From Thecamonas trahens ATCC 50062 (lineage: Eukaryota > Apusozoa > Apusomonadida > Apusomonadidae), in the NCBI RefSeq assembly GCF_000142905.1, contig NW_013657649.1:238143-302142 (forward strand): a DNA stretch of 64,000 nucleotides. The letters are read 5' to 3'. Shown piece after piece: positions 54,601 to 61,255 of the stretch (position 1 is the first letter of the stretch; each line of letters starts with the position of its first letter). The position numbers and the translations under genes were made by a program. Below the pieces are notes generated by a model. It did no database searches. It had not been told where the DNA came from and was given only the letters and a program-made list of their open reading frames with translations.

Positions 54601-55083
54601 GTCTTCGTCGTCGGCAGATTTCACGACCTTTTTCGGCCGCGGCGGCTCGGCCACCAAGTGCGGCGCCGAGGAAGCAATGGCGGCTACGACGTCGGCAAGT
54701 GGACCAGCGGGCGTGATGCGTGCAGCAAGTTCGGGCTTCTCGTCTAGCAGCTCTGGGAGCGGCCGAGGCACCTTGGCCGCCAGCGGGGAGACGTAGCTCA
54801 CGTCCGGCACAGCGAGCGAGGCGAGGACGTCGGCCATCACCCGGCGCTTGGTGCTACCGGACACACGCGGCCCCGTAGCGGCGAGGACAAGCGAGGTAGG
54901 CCCAGCAAGGGTGGGCGGCGCAATGTCGGCCGTGGCCAGAATGGATGCGTTGACGGTAGACGTCAGCGAGGGGGGCCTGCTCGAGTCGTGCATGGCGTGG
55001 GGGGTATGGGGGGGGGGGGGGGGGGTGAGGGCGGAGGGGAGTGTGACGCGATCGGAGTCTGAGGAGGCCAATGGGGCATTCAT
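48697..55083 (-). CDS. NIPBL: Cohesin loader NIPBL/Scc2 with PHD finger
   Basis: From the ATG at 55083 it encodes 2,128 aa. Another in-frame Met at 54993 follows a C12 tract that codes poly-Pro, so the start is uncertain. The N-terminal 450 residues are disordered, including GKGKGKGKRRKKAR. A long run of HEAT-type helices follows. A PHD finger occupies residues 845-888 (C845-C848, C-D-E-C, W-F-H, C, C885-C888). After it come the conserved HEAT segments (RALAAVVKTAWSHFEVPQ-like; RIHDEEESVQDKTKALF) and the C-terminal Nipped-B signature (LLLRLKRGLKIFYGLTEAKCEGYTPS). The tail is basic then acidic, ending in Asp/Glu/Tyr. With Scc4/MAU2 it would load cohesin on chromosomes and drive loop extrusion. 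A PHD finger between HEAT blocks is, to my knowledge, also present in some plant and protist Scc2 proteins. Convergent with the STRA6-like gene (42 bp). Confidence 0.9.
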   Translation of the reverse strand: MNAPLASSDSDRVTLPSALTPPPPPHTPHAMHDSSRPPSLTSTVNASILATADIAPPTLAGPTSLVLAATGPRVSGSTKRRVMADVLASLAVPDVSYVSPLAAKVPRPLPELLDEKPELAARITPAGPLADVVAAIASSAPHLVAEPPRPKKVVKSADDEDSQLAKGKGKGKGKRRKKARIRNMAETLCPAPASAPSPPPSDASATGVAASPSPPPALPATSPSRRKRKGKPAPAWPPLANAVPPSDSGSGSGSGSDSGVAAMDYGGSHHNGPGPDALLASAPFAKFTPLLDDLLEHEELVRSAPHELHAHFPAVKMASFRAALATLARQRLLARAPLDMLLRLTALLRGVFEPASSLVLSLDAQSANAPLHPHLALALEALLTVLAIMTAPGIPRQLRSEDLIEAVLTFTKTHLRVNIFPAHDISYLRPSSASASANTLYTGRSDGESDDDDDVDDDDDGVGDHASDDNSSAPLAAGGARGKAPRARKAAKLRTVNMLTTKIIDAFAAWRALVQLTTHSDTVVLGLTSMILSTFFVEGVAPLQLATLPVIQSIFARYPLHRLTILEDILTSLDKLPVSRRGLRSYRIEHEIVPFLPGSAAAAGSPPRAIQMVSALVMLLLQSCPVLSAKVSHGDGDDDGDDENGSVSDDEANSVALAEGSTYAHALASGRAFVELFLNKAISVLGGGGPGSPNKRTRKADLATDYKALFDNFVADVLAVLDHPSWPAAEALARFISVTLASRCAGNRGMVPTAQAAFGISLLGRVAATLAAHAAAAIPAVVAPHAAATSAAAAPAEDDHTNGTPSIHASLAKLERSSSSLSSGLPPALPSSQGDPAQLGEDISCVECAIEYVGQFMISCDECARWFHGSCIGLAEADTPPLFFCDACLITALADELAASALAREAKRLQSRLRLVRLGGGDASAVAGLQAKLTALGATTIPPPRDLAQHVLLANALAIQAASAPAAKFARLYYLAQWEASSELPPMLKTVYHELAAIDVSTADFRPANMRSRKSLLSALRPSAPGGLRRSQSDAGAESVLAGAARASLDPASPTLLVPSLLGTQQLAISLALNRPLARSLPPLLSALVLALQDSSTSLRTQALRAVAAVVKTAWSHFEVPQVRSAVLGRMLDESARVRETALDLLGEALMQVLDARADPLRRSRKTGMYIVDSDDERAADDEVSGLASALPSLDALLSAMASRVLDTAVSVRVRAMKVLGQFVAKSPRHASVPWVLKRLASRIHDEEESVQDKTKALFRSLWLDDNSPLPLRARIGQILALVAILSDDDASANDNTDTETSSVLLAASSAQWFIDLMAELVGAPPSPPARGLVSQLVDEILAHDLSGFSPKVRAAPLVVRMRALFLIAQGSPAAAAPHAAQLAPYLRVAASGASTEALATLALAAEILALALPVMPRPAASFASLAETELTAALFQKPADVIPGVAKALAALTTHVTRSAARLRDAVLGKFYAFASQCAGLPLHQLTEKARRNLQRALFCMGLLVRHYDFDATLASAPLASSPSSVFAPARPDEDASPVTAVYELMLQFTSHPDANVLLRALQAAGNVWIRKPSLLEKTSRAGALAKWLAPSTPHRIHSTILRCFAQLLAAEEQERSSSHLVASTNAAAVTGKALSLKAAALAKRGTTAKRAWMGGLTMDDESDTELAYISASSGVLQTHFDAVLALVASPVAQVRAAVLQVLGLLLRQGLVHPIIAVPPLMAVACARASSATLADMAFRLLAHIADKDSDMIHSRLMDGVRLAFDQGAAGPALAAAAPVLASAPCDGAVTLPGPFFVRLYQLVASSRPRRCAWLGALVRTFEPSRAQPPPFDYLVFIAGLLAHLPYRKEDAVLYVVYEVNRLVASAGGLIEGALEAFVDGNPEVSPVLSCRDAINASSALILLLRLKRGLKIFYGLTEAKCEGYTPSRLTIDRSASPTASAFTLPSFGDPEMPDDTAIAANPHAASALHLLRAAIEADEVSVNPLITSRRKRSRASTGHSNNDDDASPTKRARGLKSTRRKPLTASRKRRRRRTAAAALDLDLDASACSGDDSDSAGASGAATRRASKRRKTRSAAALRAVAAQLEADDDPLVTSQASQARNDSESDFEPDSAAASDDDEEYEYDE

Positions 55084-55160
55084 GGGGAGGCTTGTCCGAA
55101 AAAGGTCGTGGAATGGAAGGAACAGAGCGACAGAGAGGGGAGGGGGGGGGGGGGGGGGGG
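55009..55160. repeat. Paired G homopolymer tracts in the NIPBL/ankyrin divergent region
   Basis: G runs of about 14 and 19 bases lie at about 55009-55023 and 55142-55161. They sit within 190 bp of both start codons of a divergent pair. On the NIPBL coding strand they are C tracts. Confidence 0.8.
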
Positions 55161-55193
55161 GCACACAACACGTGACAGCACAGCGGACGACGC

Positions 55194-56516
55194 ATGGCGA
55201 AAGACGCGAGGAAAGGTGGGGTGGGGCTTGAGGACATGGCTGCGGAGGTTGTTCACCGCGTTGCGTTTGGCGTGGGCGTCCTTGCTGCGGCTGATGTGGT
55301 GGCCATGGCAAGGACCTGCCGCCGGCTGCATGCCATGCTGCTGGGCTCGTCGTACTCGGCCAGCCGGGCGCATGCGCTCGTCGGCTTTGAGCGATGCGCC
55401 GAGGCCGGGATGTGGCAAGGTGCGCGGCTGGCGCTGGAGCTCGAGCTGCGGAGCGAGGCTGAGGCTGAAGGCGACATCCGGTGGCGGCCGCGGCCGCATG
55501 CATGGCTCGCTCCGGTCTTTGCGCCCGGCCTTGCCGGGTCGCCAGGCTGGGCCGATGCGGTGCGGGCGATGGCAAAGGCTCGGATTGTAGCACCGGTGAA
55601 GGACGGTGCGCGGGTGCGGGTGCGGGTGTGGCCAGAAGAGCGGATCGAATGGGACTCGGTTCCGGACATCGATGACGAGTACGAGTTCGACGCAAACAAC
55701 GAGGACGAAGACGACGATGACGACGATGACGACGACGACGACGGAAGCAGCAGCAGCTCTGTGCTCGACGGTGGAAGCAAGATCCGAGATGAGACGATTA
55801 TCGAGTGGTGCGTGAGACGGAGGCTTGATGCGATGGCGGAAGAGCTGGTGGTGGCGCATGCGGGAGAGCTGGCGCCACGGCGGAGGCTGGCGATGCTGCG
55901 AGAGGCGGCTGGCGCTGGAATGGCCGGTGTGGTGCGGGGCCTGGTGGCAGCCGGTCTTGTCGACGCCAGCGAGGAGATGTCCCGGGTGCTGGTTGCGGCT
56001 GCCGGTTCCGGACAGGAAGAGGTTGTTGCTGCGCTCCTGACGGTCGAGGGCGTCGATCCTGCGGCGCGCGGGCAGGGCGCGCTGCGAGCAGCGTGCGAGG
56101 CCGGACACGTCACTCTGGTCGAGCTGCTGCTTGCCGACCCACGGGTGGATCCTAGCCACGATTCGAGCGAAGCGTTTCTGACGGCGGCGGATGAGGGACA
56201 TGCCGAGGTGGTGGCACTCCTGCTGTGCGACGGGCGCGTCGACGCCGGCAGTCGCGACAACCTCGCGCTGTGCCGGGCAGCCAAGGCCGGTCACACAGCA
56301 GTGGTGGAGCTGATACTCGGCGCGCCCGGCGCCGAGCCTGGTGCCGTCGACAACTACCCGCTGCGATGGGCGGCCAAGAACGGACACGCCGACATTGTAG
56401 CGCTCCTGCTCGCGACCGGACTCGTGAATCCGCGGGCACGGCGGAGCGAGGCGCTGATTGGGGCGGAGGCGGCCGGGCATGCGCGGGTGGTCGAGCTGCT
56501 GCGGGCGGCAATGTGA
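55194..56516 (+). CDS. F-box-like ankyrin-repeat protein
   Basis: It encodes 440 aa. The N-terminus (residues about 12-50: LEDMAAEVVHRVAF..., DVVAMARTCRRLHAML) has the look of an F-box helix bundle. That suggests a substrate adaptor for an SCF-type ubiquitin ligase, but the match is loose. Residues about 175-190 are a poly-Asp run encoded by GAC/GAT repeats, followed by poly-Ser. From about 220 the protein is a stack of six to seven ankyrin-type repeats, with alternating A-A-x-x-G-H and V-V-x-L-L-L patterns (for instance EAGHVTLVELLLADPRVDPS and KAGHTAVVELILGAPGAEP read in part). The repeats have a D-P/N-P-x-A loop in place of the metazoan G-A-D turn. It ends at the last helix with almost no tail. 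The target protein is unknown. The stop lies 48 bp from the convergent four-TM gene. Confidence 0.82.
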   Translation: MAKDARKGGVGLEDMAAEVVHRVAFGVGVLAAADVVAMARTCRRLHAMLLGSSYSASRAHALVGFERCAEAGMWQGARLALELELRSEAEAEGDIRWRPRPHAWLAPVFAPGLAGSPGWADAVRAMAKARIVAPVKDGARVRVRVWPEERIEWDSVPDIDDEYEFDANNEDEDDDDDDDDDDDGSSSSSVLDGGSKIRDETIIEWCVRRRLDAMAEELVVAHAGELAPRRRLAMLREAAGAGMAGVVRGLVAAGLVDASEEMSRVLVAAAGSGQEEVVAALLTVEGVDPAARGQGALRAACEAGHVTLVELLLADPRVDPSHDSSEAFLTAADEGHAEVVALLLCDGRVDAGSRDNLALCRAAKAGHTAVVELILGAPGAEPGAVDNYPLRWAAKNGHADIVALLLATGLVNPRARRSEALIGAEAAGHARVVELLRAAM

Positions 56517-56564
56517 AAGGCAGCGGCGCAACGGAGGTGTTTGTTCAAGATCGTATGAGCTGGC

Positions 56565-57935
56565 TCAGCGGCGCGAAGTGCCGCAGGCCGAGCAGACGTC
56601 GGCCAGGACATCGTTGTGGAGGGTGCAAACGAGGCAGGCCCAGTGGCCGTGCGTGGCGGCTGCGAGGTCAGCGCCGTGAGGAACGGCGGGCCCACCGGCC
56701 TGGCGGCCGCGCGGAGTGGTGCCGTTGTTGGATGGTGGCGGGACCAGTTCGAGGTTCTGGGCCCATTCCGGTGTAGCGTACGGGTGGCCGGGAACCGGCT
56801 GGTCCGAGTATCCATAGGCTGCCGGCGGCGGCGCACTGCGCTGCGGAGGCAGGTCCGCAGCAGGCGGCGGCGCGCGCTGTGGCACAAGATCGGTGTCAGG
56901 CTTGCGGCGGGCCTTGGCCTTGGCTTTGGACTTGGACTTGGGCTTGGACTTGGGCTTGGACTTGGACTTGGCGTCTGGCTTGGCGACCTCGGAGCGCGAC
57001 GCGGCGCGCGACTTTGTACGGGCGCGGCGCTCAACCGAGTCGATGGGCGGGCCACCCGGGTACTTGACCGATGGGGTTGGATGCGGAGTGATGGTGTCGT
57101 ACGCGTCGGCGTTGGAGGCCTTGTGTGTGGTCTTGTACATGGGTGCCATCTTCTTGCGGCAGAGCAAGTAGCGGAGCAGGAGGAGGACGACGGCGACAAT
57201 TGCGGTGATGAGCGAGACAACAGCCGGGAACGTGAGGCCGCCCTTTGACGAGATGACGACGAGGACCGAGAGACCGCACGTGCTGCTCGCGGTCTCGCAC
57301 GCGTCCTTGGCATCGCCCTTGAACACGTTGCCGCACTTGGGCATCTGGAAGTCGTCTTGCACGTCGAGCACAAAGATGAGGATGGAGAGGATGAGGCCGG
57401 CAAGGGCGGCGAGATAGATGACGCATCGCGAAGCCTTCTTCCGCTTGGAGCCCGGCGGGAGCGGCTTGATGGTGATGGCCATGAGCGAGACAAAGGAAAT
57501 GAGCAAGGTCACCAGCTTGGCGACAATGACGTAGACCAGCATGGAGACGGCCTGATTGTAAGCATTGCGCAGGGCGGTTTTTGAGCAGAGCTCCGGCCCA
57601 GCACACGGCAAAGCCCAGCTGAGCTGTGGGCAAGCAGCCTCGAGCGAGCGCATGGCGTCCGAGCCGGCCGATGCCACACACGTCGAGTTAAACGGCTGGC
57701 GGAGCAGATCCGAGGCCTTGGCACTGTTTTCGAATACCGAGAGGGAGCATGTGGTGCAGCAAGCAAAGCCATCTGAGCCGCGTAGTGCCATGCCTAGAGC
57801 CGCCAGCACCACCATGTCCACCAGCAGGTTGAGCGTCGCCACCACCACGTAGACCTTCCGCAGCGTATGGACCCGGTACCGGACACGGTCGTACTCGGCC
57901 TGGTCCATGATGGGGGCCTTGCGGTAGATGAACAT
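56565..57935 (-). CDS. Four-TM membrane protein with lysine-repeat linker and RanBP2-type zinc finger
   Basis: It encodes 456 aa. I do not recognise the membrane part. Four hydrophobic helices are visible (about 28-50, 130-150, 168-188, 233-257). A Cys-containing loop between the first two has paired cysteines, as in tetraspan families. After the last helix comes a cytosolic tail. Residues about 317-345 are KSKPKSKPKSKSKAKAKA-type repeats, then a Pro-rich stretch. The last 30 residues form a RanBP2/NZF zinc finger (W-A-C-x2-C-T-x-H-N ... D-V-C-x2-C-G). NZF fingers bind ubiquitin or RNA; the conserved N before the second Cys pair favours that fold. A membrane-anchored ubiquitin- or RNA-binding adaptor is an inference. 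The start follows a G/C tract at 57948-57961. Confidence 0.8.
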   Translation of the reverse strand: MFIYRKAPIMDQAEYDRVRYRVHTLRKVYVVVATLNLLVDMVVLAALGMALRGSDGFACCTTCSLSVFENSAKASDLLRQPFNSTCVASAGSDAMRSLEAACPQLSWALPCAGPELCSKTALRNAYNQAVSMLVYVIVAKLVTLLISFVSLMAITIKPLPPGSKRKKASRCVIYLAALAGLILSILIFVLDVQDDFQMPKCGNVFKGDAKDACETASSTCGLSVLVVISSKGGLTFPAVVSLITAIVAVVLLLLRYLLCRKKMAPMYKTTHKASNADAYDTITPHPTPSVKYPGGPPIDSVERRARTKSRAASRSEVAKPDAKSKSKPKSKPKSKSKAKAKARRKPDTDLVPQRAPPPAADLPPQRSAPPPAAYGYSDQPVPGHPYATPEWAQNLELVPPPSNNGTTPRGRQAGGPAVPHGADLAAATHGHWACLVCTLHNDVLADVCSACGTSRR

Positions 57936-58357
57936 GGCGAGAGGGGTGGGGGGGGGGGGGGGTGGGAGGGGGGAGAGGGGAGAGAGAAGTGGTTGTGGCT
58001 ATGGCGGTGGTGGTGGTGGCGGTGGCGGTGGCTGGCTCTCTGCTAATTGGCAGTCCAAGCGATGTCACCAAAGCCGAAGAACCACATCAGTGCGGCAGAG
58101 TATGGCGCATCAAGATGTGATCCTGGCATTGATGAGGGTCTGATCAGGGCGGTGCATCGCACTGTGGGTGGGGGCTGTTTTTGTTTGTGCATGCGTAGGT
58201 GGGTGGGTGGGTGTGCGTGCGCATGGGTGGGTGTACCCGTGTGCCTGTCTCGCCATGATCGAGTCCTCTACCTGCTGTGGCTTGAGAGACCACCGACTGA
58301 ACACGTCAGGTCCCACGTGATGGCCCTTCCCCCAACCCCACTCGGCACGTGTTCGCC
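57936..58357. other. Divergent intergenic region with G tract and GTGG/GTGGGT repeats
   Basis: It separates the four-TM gene (-) from the protease (+). It has a G run at about 57949-57961, GGTGGTGGTGGC repeats at about 58003-58026 and GTGGGTGGGTGGGTG at about 58198-58213. Both promoters should lie here. No RNA gene is found. Confidence 0.55.
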
Positions 58358-60196
58358 ATGTGTGTAGTGAGTTGGATGGCGTTGCTGGGCCTGGTTCTGC
58401 TGGAAATGGCCGCTGCGGGGGAGAGCCCGTGGTTGGCCCGGCCGCGGGTGGTGGCTGGCGGAGCGGCGCTGGCCGGGGTGGTCGTCCCGCCAGCGGCGCT
58501 GGTCCGGATCACCCGCTCCGGAGTCATGCGGTGCTCGGGCGGACTCATCGGTCGGCAGCAAGTCATTACTGCAGCACATTGTCTGGTGGGATTAGACGTG
58601 GCTACTCTGGCTGTCCGCATCGGAACCAGCTATGCCGTCGCAGGCGGCGAGGGAGTTGTGCGGGCGGTCGTCGAGACTCTCGTCCATCCGGGGTACGATG
58701 GGCGGGTCCGGTCTGGCTACGATGTGGCGATCATGGTCCTCGACGAGGCGGTCGACAGCAACAAAGTATCTCCGCTTCCGCTGGCGGCTGTACGCCCGCC
58801 GAATGGGCTGGATGGGGTGCTAGTCGGCTTTGGTGCCACTCATCCGTCGGGATCGACCGCCTCGCTCCCAGCCACAGCCCGCTACGGTGATGTGCGGGTT
58901 GCTCCGCCGTCCGAATGTGGGTACAAAGGCGGCGTGATCAACGCCAGCCAGCACATCTGCGCCTCGGCACCCAGCAGGAGCGAGATGACCTCGTGCGCCG
59001 GCGACTCGGGTGGGCCGATGCTTGTTCCGGTTCGTGGCGAGCCAACAGCCTGGCTCGTTGCCGGCGTCGCGTCGTTCGGCTCGGTTGTCTGTGGGAGCGA
59101 GGGCCGCAAGGGCGTGTATGTGCGGATTGACGCGGTGGTGGCCTGGATCCGGAGCGTTGTGCCCGAGGCGCTTGTCGCGCATCCGGGCGCCCGTGGCCAG
59201 ACGACCGAGCTCGCGCTCTCCGGCGAGGCGCTCGGCCCGGCGCTGGAAGCGGTGGCGCCAGCCAACGCGACCCGGATTGTTGTGCTTGCAGGCTCTGCAT
59301 TCGTTCCGCTCGCTGGCGTCGCGCTGGCCAGCGTCGCGCCCAACAACAGCGTGCTGGTGGTCGGCGAGTCTGGTCGCCTCGTCGTTGATGGTCCGCTCGC
59401 GACCGGCGGCGTGCTCGCGCTACGATTCAACAGCTCGCTGGACATTGGCTCTGTCGGCAGTGTGCTTGCCGGCGGGCTGGCGGTCTCGGCACAGTCGCGT
59501 CTGCTGGTGCGGATGGCGCGGCCGAGCCGCGATCCGGCACAGGCGCCGCTGCGGGCCGGGCCTCGCGGCCTCGCGCTCGCCGGCACACTTCGCATCGAGT
59601 TTGACGATCCGTCTGCCACCGCTGCCAACGTGTCTGTGGATGGAGTCGGCACGGTTGTGGGCGCTGCCACCGGCGAGGCGGTTGGCGACATCGACGCGGT
59701 TGAGTTAGTTGGCGTCGACGGCAAGTTGGCCTCGTTTGGCGGCGCCGGGATCCAAGTTGTGTGTGCGGCATCGGCGTGCACACTGCAGATGCGGCGGAGT
59801 CAGGGAAGCGCCGCCGAGCTCAGCCCGGCTGCCATCGCTGCAATTGTCGGTGCTGCACTCGCTGGTGGGCTCCTCGCCGGGCTGCTCGGGCTCTGGCTGT
59901 GGCGGACGACGCGGATCTTGGGGCGAACAACGCCGGACGCCTCTGACCTGCGGCGGCGGAAAAGGCGGCGGGGGAGGCGGCAGATCAAGCGGCGGATGCG
60001 GCCGTTCTCGGCAGGACCCGTCCTCGTATCTGTGTCTGCCACAGACGTTCCGCAGAGCTCGTCGTCGGGGTCGTCGGAAACGTCCTCGACTTTGGCTCGG
60101 TCGACCTCATCGTCGACGCGGATGCCCGAGTTTATGCGGCTGTCGTGGGTAGGCTCTGCGAGTAGCACCCCCACCGTTGATCACTGCTCTACGTAG
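58358..60196 (+). CDS. Membrane-anchored S1-family serine protease
   Basis: From the ATG at 58358 it encodes 612 aa. A signal peptide (about 1-23) precedes a trypsin-fold domain. The new N-terminus would be VVAGGAAL after RPR, a basic activation site. The triad is complete: H74 in TAAHC, D122 in GYDVAIMVL and S217 in GDSGGP. The residue equivalent to chymotrypsin 189 is T211, not Asp, so cleavage after Lys/Arg is unlikely and a hydrophobic or small P1 is more probable. Residues about 285-480 are a second, repeat-like extracellular region rich in A-G-V-L-A turns, possibly a beta-helix. One TM helix (about 492-515) and a basic then Ser-rich cytosolic tail follow. It is a type I membrane protein. 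The last 16 bases overlap the coding end of the convergent cortactin-like gene. Confidence 0.9.
   Translation: MCVVSWMALLGLVLLEMAAAGESPWLARPRVVAGGAALAGVVVPPAALVRITRSGVMRCSGGLIGRQQVITAAHCLVGLDVATLAVRIGTSYAVAGGEGVVRAVVETLVHPGYDGRVRSGYDVAIMVLDEAVDSNKVSPLPLAAVRPPNGLDGVLVGFGATHPSGSTASLPATARYGDVRVAPPSECGYKGGVINASQHICASAPSRSEMTSCAGDSGGPMLVPVRGEPTAWLVAGVASFGSVVCGSEGRKGVYVRIDAVVAWIRSVVPEALVAHPGARGQTTELALSGEALGPALEAVAPANATRIVVLAGSAFVPLAGVALASVAPNNSVLVVGESGRLVVDGPLATGGVLALRFNSSLDIGSVGSVLAGGLAVSAQSRLLVRMARPSRDPAQAPLRAGPRGLALAGTLRIEFDDPSATAANVSVDGVGTVVGAATGEAVGDIDAVELVGVDGKLASFGGAGIQVVCAASACTLQMRRSQGSAAELSPAAIAAIVGAALAGGLLAGLLGLWLWRTTRILGRTTPDASDLRRRKRRRGRRQIKRRMRPFSAGPVLVSVSATDVPQSSSSGSSETSSTLARSTSSSTRMPEFMRLSWVGSASSTPTVDHCST
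60181..60196. other. Convergent coding overlap, 16 bp
   Basis: The plus-strand protease ends with S-T-stop at 60194-60196. The minus-strand SH3 protein ends V-E-Q-stop at 60181-60183. The two coding sequences share 16 bp in opposite directions. The SH3 C-terminus (P-A-N-Y-V) is conserved, so its end is trustworthy. Confidence 0.85.
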
Positions 60197-60684
60197 TTGG
60201 CCGGGAAGACGCCGACGTTGCCGTTGAGCTCGCCGGACCACCAGCCGTCATCGATCTTCTCAAGGACGGTAATGACATCGCCCTCGTTGAAAGAGAGCTC
60301 GGTGTCGTCGGTGGCCTCGTAGTCGTAGACGGCTGTGCAGGTCTCCTTGGTAGCCGGCGGGCCCGGTGCGGCCTTGGCCGGTGCGGCGGCGGGCGCCGTC
60401 CGCGGCTCGGCGGTGGTCGACGCATCGGCGCCCTCGACCCCATTGTCACCGCCGTACCCGCGCGAGAACTTGCCGCGCTGGACGTAGTCGGCCTCGGCGG
60501 CAACAGTGTCCTGGGCCTTGGCCTTCTCGCGCAGGGCGTGGATGTCCTTGACATCCTCCACCGCGCCGCGCATCAGGCCTGTCGCCTTGGAGCCCCACCG
60601 CTGGTCCTTCTCCGAGATGTCGTTGACGTAATCCGGATCGGTCTCCCAGTCTGCCCTCCCCCCACCACCATCATCCAGAATCAT
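60181..60684 (-). CDS. Cortactin/HS1-like SH3 protein, minimal form
   Basis: From the Met at 60684 it encodes 167 aa; an upstream exon is possible. The N-terminus L-D-D-G-G-G-G-R-A-DWETDPDYVNDISEKDQRWG closely follows the cortactin start, read in pieces: an acidic D-W Arp2/3-binding element and the DPDFVND-type motif. After a helical stretch (IHALREKAKA) there is one degenerate cortactin-type repeat (GKFSRGYGGDNGVE) instead of the usual six or so, then an Ala/Pro linker. A C-terminal SH3 domain (about 108-165) holds ALYDYEA-like VYDYEATDD, DGWWSGEL and the final PANYVEQ. It should link branched actin nucleation to SH3 ligands in the cortex. With a single repeat, F-actin side binding may be weak. 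The stop codon lies within the 3' coding end of the protease gene on the other strand. Confidence 0.85.
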   Translation of the reverse strand: MILDDGGGGRADWETDPDYVNDISEKDQRWGSKATGLMRGAVEDVKDIHALREKAKAQDTVAAEADYVQRGKFSRGYGGDNGVEGADASTTAEPRTAPAAAPAKAAPGPPATKETCTAVYDYEATDDTELSFNEGDVITVLEKIDDGWWSGELNGNVGVFPANYVEQ

Positions 60685-61255
60685 CTCATGCCTGTTAGTC
60701 CGTCTCCGCTCCCAGCTATCGCCTTTGCTGTCCCATCGTCCCCTCCCCTCCCCTGTCCCCCGCCCCCCACCCGTTCCCCGTCCCCGGCTCCTCGGCCGCC
60801 ACACCTACCATCATCACTCCCGTCCTATCCTCACCGCCACGCCACACATGCACGCATACAACACACACACATATATGTATATATATATACATATTTATAT
60901 GTACCACACATGTAAGTGTCCCCCCTTCCCCCCCGCTTCCTTCCCCCCACTCCACCCCCAAACAAGGCGCCACCGTCTGTCTGGTCTTCCTCAGAACTGG
61001 CGGGACTTCCACCCCACCCCTCCACACACACACCGCACACCCCCCCCACCCACACACACACACTCCCTTTTCTTCTACATACAGAGTCCAGGGTAAAGCC
61101 CTTGGTCGCCTTGCCGTGCTCGTGCTTGGTATCGCGGATGTAGACAGACATGTGAGTTGGCGAGAGTCAGGTGGCTCGAAAGCCACCGCAGTACCCCGCC
61201 CCGCCACCTCGCCCCGCCCGGGAACGGCGCGCAGTTAGGCATCATTTACACGGCA
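60685..61255. other. Upstream/intronic region with AT-rich island and microsatellites; possible extra exon
   Basis: C-rich runs occur at 60750-60780. A TATATA island (about 60868-60902) is the most AT-rich spot in the window. Further C/CA repeats lie at 60918-61065. On the minus strand an exon-like ORF starts at 61151 (MSVYIRDTKHEHGKATKGF) and meets a GTATGT donor at 61082. It could be the true first exon of the cortactin-like gene, but its phase (0) does not match the visible acceptor, so another exon would be needed. Confidence 0.45.
61083..61151 (-). other. Candidate first exon (unassigned)
   Basis: A 69-nt open stretch from ATG to a GTATGT donor encodes 23 residues with coding-like composition. 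It lies about 400 bp upstream of the cortactin-like coding region and 172 bp upstream of 61255-side sequence. Assignment is uncertain. Confidence 0.35.
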
